In this document: piece by piece, positions 61,601 to 64,000 of the stretch
Position numbering within the stretch: position 1 is the first letter of the stretch
Layout of the letters: every line of letters begins with the position of its first letter
Source of the DNA: Plutella xylostella
Lineage: Eukaryota; Arthropoda; Insecta; Lepidoptera; Plutellidae
NCBI RefSeq assembly: GCF_932276165.1
Contig: NC_064011.1
Coordinates: forward strand, 5,969,501-6,033,500
DNA: 64,000 bases
Direction of reading: 5' to 3'
Notes under the pieces: model-generated
The model's database searches: none
What the model saw: the letters and a program-made list of their open reading frames with translations, nothing else
What the model was told of the DNA's origin: nothing
Position numbers and translations under genes: made by a program

Positions 61601-63910
61601 CTAGAAGACCAGCTTCTAAGATGGCAGCAACACTTCAGTGAAGTTTTTGAAGCTCCACTGTCAAGTCATGAAGATGAGGATACAGATGTTAGTTATCAAA
61701 ACCATCTCGACATAAATATCCAGCCTCCAACACGGACAGAAATAGCTACAGCAATAAAATCACTGAAGAGCCGAAAAGCACCTGGCAACGATGCTATCCC
61801 TATCGATGCTCTGAAAGCTAACGTAGAAGTTTCTGCAGACGTGTTGCTACCGCTACTGTCATCGATATGGGAGCAAGAACAAGTACCAGACAGCTGGAAA
61901 GAAGGTGTTATAGTAAAACTACCAAAGAAAGGTGATCTGTCGAACTGTTCGAATTGGCGGGGCATAAATTTGTTACCGGTCTGCTCGAAGATCTTGTGCA
62001 AAATCTTGCTGAATAGGATGGCGAGTGCAGTGGACGCACACTTGAGAGAAGAGCAGGGTGGTTTCAGACCTGGTAGATCGTGCACAGACCAACTAAATCT
62101 AATCCGAATGATCCTCGAACAATGCAACGAAATGCAATGTGAAGTCTTTACATTGTTTATCGACTTCGAGAAGGCATTCGACCGAGTGAAGTGGTCCAGC
62201 ATATGGCGCACACTCAAAAAGAGAGGAATACCGGAGAAGATCATCGGACTCATCAAGTGTCTGTATGAAGGGTCCTCCTGTAGAGTGATGCACAAAGGCC
62301 GTCTCACTGATCCCATCCCAGTGACTGCAGGTGTGAAACAAGGATGTCTACTGTCTCCACTTCTGTTCCTTATGGTCCTGGACGACGTTATGTGTAGAGT
62401 GACCTGCAAATGCCGAAGGGGTTTACCATGGTCTCACGACAAAGACTTAGAAGACATCGACTTTGCCGATGACCTGTGCTTAGTCTCTACAAAACGTTCT
62501 GACCTTCAGTCCAAGACAAACGACCTAGCCACGGAAGCTGCGAAAGAGGGCCTTCGCATCAATACAGGCAAAACCAAGGAGATGCGTCTTAACTCCCTTG
62601 ATAACCAGCCGCTCCAAATTAATGGCGAAGATGTCGAACGGGTTGAGAAATTCACCTATCTCGGGGGCGTAGTGAACCCAATAGGAGGAACAGAGATGGA
62701 CATCGAAACCCGTCTAAACAAAGCTAGAGGTGCTTTTGCCCAGTTAAAGCCGGTGTGGAGCTCTAACGTCATGACCCGGCGTACAAAAGTGAGGATTTTC
62801 GAGTCTAACGTAAAGTCAATCTTGCTATACGGTTGCGAAACATGGTTCGTTCGGAAAGACTTATCCAGCAAGCTACAGGTATTTATCAACAAATGCCTAA
62901 GGCGAATTTTGCGGATTTACTGGCCACGAACCATTTCGAACGCGGAACTGTGGAGGTTGACGAAGCAGAAACCCATCGAACAGGAAATCCTCACAAGAAA
63001 ATGGAGGTGGCTGGGTCATACCCTCAGAAGACCCGAAGAATTCCCGTCGAAGCAAGTGCTCAGCTGGCAGCCAACCGGAAAACGTAAACGGGGCCGCCCA
63101 AAAACAACCTGGCGACGTTCTGTGGAGAATGAGGCAAAAGTTGTGGGAATGAAGTGGGAGGATCTCGCAGCCGCTGCCCAAGATCGAGCCAGATGGAGAA
63201 ATCTACTCAAGGCCCTTTGTCCCTGCTGAGGGACGTCAGGATGGATGTATGTATGATGTAATCTATATCAATATATAATGCATTAGTAAGTAATGAGATA
63301 TGGATCAATTTAGTTCGCTCTCACCGGAACAGATAAGTTTGTCACACTATATGGGAGATGTGTGGAGGAATTTCGACTTTTCAAGTGGCCTCAAATTCTG
63401 GGTGCTTACTTTACTATCAAAATATATAACTAAGTACATAAAAACATTGTATTTTTGTCCAGAATTGTTTTATGCCAATGGAGACTAACAAAGGGAGATA
63501 GGCATAGCCAATCATCTGGTGCAAAGGAACCCTTACAGATTTACATAATTCATCATCATCATCAGCCAATAATTGTCTACTGCTGGACAAAGGCCTCTCC
63601 CAAGGAGCACAACAACACTTCTTTAGCCATCTCCTCAGCCTCAAATTCAATTTTTATGTATTTTTTATGTTTTTCCATTATATTTACCAAAATTCGACAT
63701 TATATTTATCAAAATTCTTACCGGAAAAAGATGGATGCCTGAATGAGCATTTCCAGTGCCAAATGTTTCACCGCCGCACAACACAACTATCCTTTCCTCG
63801 GCCTCTGACAGCTCAATGACATCAACCTCCGGTCCACCACCAGTATTTCTTCTAGCAGCGGCACGTACAGCAGCTTTTTTTTTTACTGCACTTTTTTTGT
63901 CAGACCAATA
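42996..63910 (-). CDS. Myb/SANT-like, BED-finger, BESS-motif nuclear protein (partial)
   Basis: Six exons on the - strand join with matching phases: 63910-63722, 59786-59586, 58631-58580, 50991-50873, 44204-44082, 43316-42996 (about 334 residues plus TAG). Order of parts: a KKKAAVRAAARRNTGGGP segment typical of the end of Myb/SANT-like DNA-binding domains; an acidic linker; a Cys/His-rich exon; a BED-like finger (CTICDKTL... HLQRQH); a basic NKKRKFD nuclear signal; and a C-terminal BESS motif (DQFGLYVASLLKLLPRKR and on). BESS motifs mediate protein contacts in insect chromatin proteins such as Adf-1 and DIP3. A role as a DNA-binding regulator is inferred. The N-terminus lies beyond 64000. Confidence 0.8.
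43585..43690 (+). repeat. (GT)n microsatellite
   Basis: About 100 bp of TG/GT repeats with a few interruptions (GTTTGTG, GTATGTG, GCTTGTG), inside the last intron of the BED/BESS gene. Confidence 0.9.
44082..44204 (-). CDS. BED/BESS gene exon 5 seen (BED-like zinc finger)
   Basis: Acceptor GCATCATCTACAG and donor GATCAC|GTGAGT; 123 bp, phase 0 in and out. It codes for MISAYRATCTICDKTLTWTS, then VATLRRHLQRQHPEV. The C-x2-C ... H-x4-H spacing and the TLRRHL core fit a BED-type finger, a DNA-binding fold related to hAT transposases. Confidence 0.82.
44262..44500. repeat. LINE tail (-) next to a SINE tail (+)
   Basis: 44262-44395 is the reverse of the LINE tail seen at 58255: it ends, read on the - strand, in a TTCTATTCTATC tract, and carries CCAGACAACCTTTGGATGG. 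44405-44500 is the body end of SINE family A (AGACAGATATC... CTCTGCC... GGCCGTGTGTGAGAT) without its head. Confidence 0.6.
45030..45610. mobile_element. MITE, TIR TTGACAACATTTCA, copy 2
   Basis: The 14-bp inverted ends (TTGACAACATTTCA and TGAAATGTTGTCAA) bound 581 bp. Shared with copy 1 (4153-4883): GACCCGTATTTTTT, an internal TGACGTCA palindrome and the right-end block AAATGGTTTTCGA. The two copies are clearly diverged, so the family is old. Confidence 0.68.
46441..46684 (+). repeat. Left inverted arm of the RS-rich element
   Basis: 244 bp, complementary to 47437-47680. It carries a TATA-like ATAAATA at 46488 and a GC-rich run after it. The arm boundary is sharp: GTT is shared, then C (left) against the complement of C (right) differ. 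Confidence 0.85.
46899..47468 (+). CDS. Arginine/serine-rich protein (189 aa) of the inverted-arm element
   Basis: ATG at 46899 (TGCAAATGC) opens 189 codons to TAA. About the first 150 residues are dominated by RS, SR and RR dipeptides (SRSRDRSYSHRLRSRSPHR is typical), then a Pro/Gln-rich end. There is no RRM, so it is not a complete SR splicing factor. It resembles the RS domain alone, or a nucleic-acid-binding basic protein such as a Gag-like chaperone. Arg and Ser are written with many different codons (CGT, CGC, CGG, CGA, AGG; TCG, TCA, TCT, AGT, AGC), which argues that protein sequence, not a DNA repeat, was kept. RS domains normally go to the nucleus and speckles; that role is inference. 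Confidence 0.65.
   Translation: MPRRKSRGRTRHRSQSGSRVRTRARSRSVSRKRTARARSCSRSTSPGHTARRRSCSSSISCSRASRTRSRSHVHAHGRSRRRFRYISRSRAQRRSRDFARPTRNKAKHRRSRIDSMSVSRSRDRSYSHRLRSRSPHRYQSRSKSRSHRRNEDIPSFTPPRHNVTSNVQAVTQSKSPMPPQQINLNLIQQ
47437..47680 (-). repeat. Right inverted arm of the RS-rich element
   Basis: Exact complement of the left arm. The last 10 codons and the stop of the RS-rich gene fall inside this arm, so its C-terminus (QINLNLIQQ) is read from the reverse of the arm sequence. Confidence 0.85.
47929..50872. other. Intron DNA with repeats
   Basis: Seen: a CAGGGTG-class repeat piece at about 48440-48713 (TCATTCTGAACAACTT, AAAACTCGTAGAGCAAAAG); at 48710-49060 and 49360-49510 two repeats with GACTGCCGAAGGAGGAGGG and GTCTGACTGACTGTCTGTC starts. 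The frames at 49460-49826 are AT-rich and have no domains. From 49830 to 50872 nothing is recognised. Confidence 0.45.
50873..50991 (-). CDS. BED/BESS gene exon 4 seen (Cys/His-rich)
   Basis: Acceptor TTTACTTCCAG and donor TATCGG|GTATGC; 119 bp, phase 1 in and phase 0 out. It codes for MSVKDETGVIHWQCSCDEIS, then GRHDDACAAAAVDYLQHYR. The Trp, three Cys and His residues suggest a metal-binding segment or the N-terminal part of the finger completed by the next exon. The ATG could also serve as an internal start. GC content is high. Confidence 0.78.
51237..51401 (+). repeat. Left inverted terminal repeat of the DIRS element
   Basis: It starts GGGTGTCCGAGCTACGCTCG and ends CGCTTGTCAGTAC. The inner 140 bp match the complement of 56897-57045. 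The outer 20 bp differ from the right end (GGGTTCCAGCGTAGCTCG), and both versions are copied in the internal complementary region. Confidence 0.9.
51785..51890 (+). repeat. Short tandem units in the DIRS leader
   Basis: About three units of 35-38 bp sharing CATACCTAA(T/G)GTCG(C/T)CT and CACA(A/G)ACGAC lie between the terminal repeat and the Gag-like gene. They may hold promoter or packaging signals; that is a guess. Confidence 0.55.
52006..53562 (+). CDS. DIRS Gag-like protein (518 aa)
   Basis: First ATG (CCAGATGGC) gives 518 residues to TAA. There is a globular N-terminal half, an acidic middle (SESLSEQDAQDEQEWVTPAV), a second conserved block (FQASPAFTSLKVNSNLATVT) and a basic, Arg/Lys/Asn-rich tail suited to RNA binding. 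There is no zinc knuckle, as in other DIRS elements. The next frame starts 16 bp after the stop. Identity as Gag rests on position and composition, not on a signature motif. Confidence 0.8.
   Translation: MACTTTMGALADWQPPDKEAVFFGNIIRIMDEYYPSDWRNWIVNVTTYEDLFGEKISSDLECRLRFAIPTVALALAYSTNPTLSERRYRSIKRILISWPLGRALIYAPLSITAKIHPAEAYSRFDNTVYELKKHLISRQEATKNLNPSSAENDETEDRASSSNSTLKRSHSPDPPVNAKEPKMSDYIAQQNKMFEKLCDMIQCTNQNIMLMNSKQDPSNNSSQGMDSESLSEQDAQDEQEWVTPAVADEPQSDEEFEDFTPGTKESEAKITKANDVLAKQGIHCQRFNSDGWQNIRYAEVQKLFQASPAFTSLKVNSNLATVTPNWHMVTLLEKMDSCLGAITHGLLQERQLFQEAYLKAPSEVKSYISSNLIKADTPYRKTSDALLQYTCGKRAETIQQRRSIYKPTNKTLNELLHGIPPSDTHLFSEPNLSDFVKEQGGIVKLFPGKFRKQATAVSTGQFNRSATAFKTTKKPAAAPETRDRQNNYYRNSSNRKQDRSRYTNKRAPAKQNYTRNKK
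53579..55432 (+). CDS. DIRS reverse transcriptase, RNase H and methylase-like region
   Basis: The open frame is 617 codons. Its first codon here is GTG and the first ATG comes about 50 codons in (MDDEIQKMLE), so translation may depend on re-initiation or read-through from the Gag-like frame. Motifs: DLRTLNTYL, KIDLSQAYFHI, LPFGLATAPCTF and the catalytic YLDD (VVYLDDFLLMH); RNase H with TTDASDQGWGAIV, TDNKSVAAYI and the LTADSLSRF end; then GTPSIDLFAS... WIFPPPSLI... VIPKWEKTFW, the block DIRS elements keep after RNase H and related to a Dam-type methylase. It overlaps the recombinase frame by 340 bp. Confidence 0.93.
   Translation: MSSKLHIWETLGAPKNILSTLSGHRIPFVSRPPLYRFDKNTCSRYETKSSPEMDDEIQKMLECGAITESKNETGLLSLMFIRPKPDGSNRPIFDLRTLNTYLKPPKFKLLNHHKIPCCLNESDFMTKIDLSQAYFHIPISKTHRRFLAFAYNKTVYEMTCLPFGLATAPCTFANVSNWLGNYFRQEGIRIVVYLDDFLLMHTNPETLRQHTWYVMTILSNLGWSINVKKSVITPTKTIEYLGILWDTEKNTKSLPEPKIHKTRKLITSILEKNKWSWNSAKTILGHLNFATFVVPLGRLHCRITQIEANHLPEDHRNKMFTLPLGVTQELNWWMNNLSQNSSIHHKDPTVFITTDASDQGWGAIVNSKKMNGIWTPIQQSWHSNQKELWTLKEVMRQVAYSFKQKTILVQTDNKSVAAYITKEGGTKSQPLLRLTQDIFEIAQRFQIHIIARYLPGRYNLTADSLSRFCQTPEWTLSEHVTQAIFKKWGTPSIDLFASYRSAVVECYVSEDACDPASAYVNAFSRPWNYNLGWIFPPPSLIPRILRHLQKSSGVYLLVIPKWEKTFWKAELKQRAMCPPFRIWNLRRHLVDLKTGLPPPMVEKIHLQVWKVQAGPIY
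55093..56397 (+). CDS. DIRS tyrosine recombinase (about 434 aa)
   Basis: An in-frame ATG at 55093 overlaps the RT frame; the recombinase fold begins near 55440 (AWRYSTLKTYKSAWVRWCSW). Core-binding part: TPEDVAKFIIYLH and SPSTIAVHKSVV. Catalytic part: CTGRRIHDLTLLDIS (first Arg), the box-II SFRAAVNSDMWI with the second Arg, ANWQSKDTFLKHYF with the expected Tyr. The frame stays open upstream to 54109 but that stretch only mirrors RT codons. This enzyme would insert the circular copy; the flanking ATTT core fits. Confidence 0.9.
   Translation: MLCKRGCMRPSQCVCKRFQPTLELQFGLDFPPTFAYTTHSPTSTEELRSLSASNTKVGENLLESGVEAESNVPTIQNLESAQTSSGSENWPTSTNGRKNSFAGLEGSGWTNLLESWDKEDILLLESAWRYSTLKTYKSAWVRWCSWAKGKCLVNDPTPEDVAKFIIYLHKNVKLSPSTIAVHKSVVLVFANPLKSTSLADHPLIKQTLKAITLSKPPTRKPSVWNVGDLIEYLQHYHINVASIFQVSRHVAALLLLCTGRRIHDLTLLDISTDNYESTDEYVILWPKFGSKTDSRTYRQAGWQLKNSGQEKLNPVIWIKRLVSLSESRRKARNDLNSLFITTRGKVKAASKTVIAGWIKTLFRQAGIRSSPGSFRAAVNSDMWINGNVNIDQILIKANWQSKDTFLKHYFKEIKKCDRRSDKSNNSLTELFTPL
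56398..56762. other. DIRS 3' non-coding region
   Basis: AT-rich, with AATAAA-like runs near 56536 and 56645 that could end the DIRS transcript before the internal complementary region. No open frame. Confidence 0.5.
56763..56865 (+). repeat. DIRS internal complementary region
   Basis: First half (CACAAGTGGGTCGAGCGTAG to CACCCAAAT) is the complement of the element's left end. Second half (AACACCGTTTTCCCCCCAAA to CGACCCACT) is the complement of its right end. In DIRS elements this region aligns the two ends to make the circular DNA. It is intact here. Confidence 0.92.
56897..57055 (-). repeat. Right inverted terminal repeat of the DIRS element
   Basis: GTACTGACAAGCGAATACGC to CACAAGTGGGTCGAGCTACG is the complement of the left repeat. 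The end then continues with an extra 44 bp (AAATATTCGTTTTCTTCCC to ACGGTGTT) before the joint at 57098, a right-end extension that is also present in the internal complementary region. Confidence 0.9.
57250..58395 (+). pseudogene. 5'-truncated LINE (CR1/Jockey group), RT C-terminal part
   Basis: An open stretch of about 259 codons (57250-58029) holds the end of a non-LTR reverse transcriptase: HGLKVNPTKTQVIILG, KNLGVYMDNAMTW, LPILDYADSCYPDL, RLQNVCIRFIFGLRKYDHVS and TLWNDLPLSIRKAPSLASFK. There is no start codon of its own and no endonuclease or catalytic RT core, so it is a dead 5'-truncated copy. The 3' UTR follows and ends AATATCTTATCTTATCTTA, a short tandem tail typical of the group. Confidence 0.88.
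58580..58631 (-). CDS. BED/BESS gene exon 3 seen (52 bp)
   Basis: Acceptor TTTTTCATGTTTCAG and donor CCAA|GTGAGT; phase 0 in and phase 1 out. It codes for DTSEVQEQANETEIEVP, an acidic linker. The out phase fits the two extra bases at the start of the next exon. Confidence 0.75.
58691..58809. mobile_element. Hairpin MITE, family GCACGGGGCG, copy 2
   Basis: TAGCACGGGGCGCTATTAAG on the left and GCGCCCCGTACTA on the right, with TCGCGCTCGCTCTTGAGGCT inside, as in copy 1 (6572-6710). It has more arm differences than copy 1. It lies in the intron between exons 2 and 3 of the BED/BESS gene, near exon 3. Confidence 0.72.
58867..59516. mobile_element. 650-bp TIR element in the intron
   Basis: The ends TATATGTCGCAGGCATCTGG and complement extend inward through CCACTAGCCCGTTCATTGGA to about 98 bp with a few differences. 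TATA-type flanks make the target duplication ambiguous. The inside holds a small CTGGTTAGG... ATGACCAGAC pair and no gene. It ends 70 bp before exon 2 of the BED/BESS gene. Confidence 0.75.
59586..59786 (-). CDS. BED/BESS gene exon 2 seen
   Basis: Acceptor TTTTTTATTTCAG and donor GAGTTG|GTAAGC; 201 bp, phase 0 in and out. It codes for TPNLSLVMQCCMTLIQSHGS, then DDPAFQKILTLTPL and an acidic run MMEEEEEDC. I do not recognise a named domain. The higher GC and clean splice sites mark it as a real exon. Confidence 0.78.
59890..63270 (+). mobile_element. RTE-like non-LTR retrotransposon, near full length
   Basis: A GC-rich 5' part (about 59890-60270, containing a doubled CACAGCCGTGGTGCTC) precedes one long frame. 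After the stop the 3' UTR is very short and ends GGATGGATGTATGTATGATG, a short-repeat tail as RTE elements have. A single frame with endonuclease first and RT next, a tiny 3' UTR and a repeat tail are RTE traits. The exact 5' end and target duplication were not found. Confidence 0.85.
60344..63229 (+). CDS. RTE-like endonuclease/reverse transcriptase (961 aa from first ATG)
   Basis: The frame is open from about 60260 to TGA. The first ATG is 60344 (MWNVRTMREE), but the family's N-terminus normally lies before it; TTG at 60275 stands where a start would be expected, so the start codon may be mutated. Endonuclease (AP type): MWNVRTM, SEARWKD, MCMGDFNAQIG, SDHHLVVAKI. RT: WRGINLLPVCSKILCKILL, EEQGGFRPGRSCTDQL, TLFIDFEKAFDRVKW, GVKQGCLLSPLLF and catalytic FADD (near 62461). 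C-terminus: LLYGCETW, WLGHTLRRPEE, KRGRPKTTWRRSVENEA. No stop or frameshift interrupts it, which points to a young copy. It lies in an intron of the BED/BESS gene on the opposite strand. Confidence 0.92.
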   Translation: MWNVRTMREESRVHQVAKYMADYQLDIMGISEARWKDFGEERVGDMTLLYSGKQDKHEAGVALLLSRNAQKSLIDWNPVSERIMTARFLSRVRKITVVQCYAPTNKADRAEKETFYNQLNSTLKAIKRQDIVMCMGDFNAQIGNDNRGIESWVGKHALGDRTENGDMLVEFSCENDLVIGGSVFPHKNCHKVTWVSPDRRTENQIDHFMICRKWRHSLLDVRNKRGADVHSDHHLVVAKIKLKIANAQQRSAPASKRFDVDKLQDPEVKERFSVNLHNRYFSLGIDEAPIEEHWCKLEDVLQKCCKEVLGHKEYSRKKWITNETWDKIQKRKSIKGMLNSEQDHTAKESLAYEYFLCESDIKRSLKKDKRRWAESIARRAERAAMTGNTREVYRAGKELCNKPRPERPIKSQDGKLLVTLEDQLLRWQQHFSEVFEAPLSSHEDEDTDVSYQNHLDINIQPPTRTEIATAIKSLKSRKAPGNDAIPIDALKANVEVSADVLLPLLSSIWEQEQVPDSWKEGVIVKLPKKGDLSNCSNWRGINLLPVCSKILCKILLNRMASAVDAHLREEQGGFRPGRSCTDQLNLIRMILEQCNEMQCEVFTLFIDFEKAFDRVKWSSIWRTLKKRGIPEKIIGLIKCLYEGSSCRVMHKGRLTDPIPVTAGVKQGCLLSPLLFLMVLDDVMCRVTCKCRRGLPWSHDKDLEDIDFADDLCLVSTKRSDLQSKTNDLATEAAKEGLRINTGKTKEMRLNSLDNQPLQINGEDVERVEKFTYLGGVVNPIGGTEMDIETRLNKARGAFAQLKPVWSSNVMTRRTKVRIFESNVKSILLYGCETWFVRKDLSSKLQVFINKCLRRILRIYWPRTISNAELWRLTKQKPIEQEILTRKWRWLGHTLRRPEEFPSKQVLSWQPTGKRKRGRPKTTWRRSVENEAKVVGMKWEDLAAAAQDRARWRNLLKALCPC
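63548..63640. repeat. Lepidopteran interspersed repeat tail (fragment)
   Basis: CATCATCATCATCAGCCAAT, then CTACTGCTGGACAAAGGCCT and CCAAGGAGCA, as at 2975 and 5585. It lies 82 bp from exon 1 of the BED/BESS gene on its intron side. 63911-64000 is intron with nothing else recognisable. Confidence 0.6.
63722..63910 (-). CDS. BED/BESS gene exon 1 seen (Myb/SANT-like part)
   Basis: Acceptor TTTTATTTTATAG and donor CCG|GTAAGA; 189 bp, phase 0 in and out. It codes for YWSDKKSAVKKKAAVRAAAR and on, with RNTGGGP and ELSEAEERIVVLCG. The pattern W..LK...KKKAA.....TGGGP....L...E..V..L.G is common in insect Myb/SANT-like proteins related to NAIF1 and Harbinger accessory proteins. The start of the domain must be in an earlier exon outside the window. 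Confidence 0.78.
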
Positions 63911-64000
63911 CTATAAAATAAAATATGGTACTGCTGTTAAAATATATCCAAGCAAATTATACATCAGACAGTATTCTCTTAGTCACACCACACCTATGTT

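Larger units (their letters stand above)
59819..63342. mobile_element. Element with 26-bp inverted ends, split by an RTE insertion
   Basis: A 26-bp sequence containing AACTTATCTGTTCCGGTGAG (59819-59844) is repeated exactly in inverse at 63317-63342. The two copies flank the RTE LINE at short distance. The simplest reading is a small MITE with these ends into which the LINE jumped. Confidence 0.6.

Overview
The window looks like a piece of a moth or butterfly (Lepidoptera) nuclear chromosome. It is AT-rich and intron-rich. It is packed with repeats of types known from Lepidoptera: Lep1-like Helitrons, tRNA-headed SINEs, tails of CR1/Jockey-type LINEs, and many small hairpin MITEs. No order-level marker beyond this repeat set was used, so the species is not named.

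Two host genes can be assembled exon by exon, and they point at each other. On the + strand, 26443-35646 holds the last seven coding exons (1,369 residues) of a GMAP-210/TRIP11-type golgin (fly Gmap): a long coiled coil, the C-terminal GRAB (Arf1-binding) domain and the conserved C-terminal tail. Its N-terminal exons were not found with confidence. On the - strand, 63910-42996 holds six phase-matched exons (about 334 residues, N-terminus beyond the window edge) of a nuclear protein with a Myb/SANT-like segment, a BED-like zinc finger and a C-terminal BESS motif, probably a DNA-binding regulator. About 7.3 kb lies between the two stop codons.

The first 26 kb holds no gene I can defend. It is layered mobile DNA: a non-autonomous hAT element with an exact 8-bp target duplication (3807-5424) carrying an older element inside it, a 1.75-kb near-perfect palindrome (14616-16363) inserted in a LINE tail, Helitrons with recoverable empty sites, and SINEs. 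Between the two genes lies a 4.9-kb segment bounded by 174-bp inverted arms that differ at one base (37496-42386). Each arm carries a TATA box and an initiator that face inward.

The introns of the - strand gene are the richest part. Intron 44205-50872 holds an outer inverted-repeat element (44520-47928) that contains a 1,240-bp element (46441-47680). This inner element has 244-bp perfect inverted arms, TG...CA ends, a 4-bp target duplication and a single gene for an arginine/serine-rich protein; I know of no described family with this make-up. Intron 50992-58579 holds a structurally complete DIRS-type tyrosine-recombinase retrotransposon (51233-57098) with Gag-like, RT/RNase H and recombinase frames, inverted termini and the internal complementary region, inserted into a Lep1 Helitron at an ATTT core. 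Intron 59787-63721 holds a nearly full-length RTE-like LINE with one long open frame.
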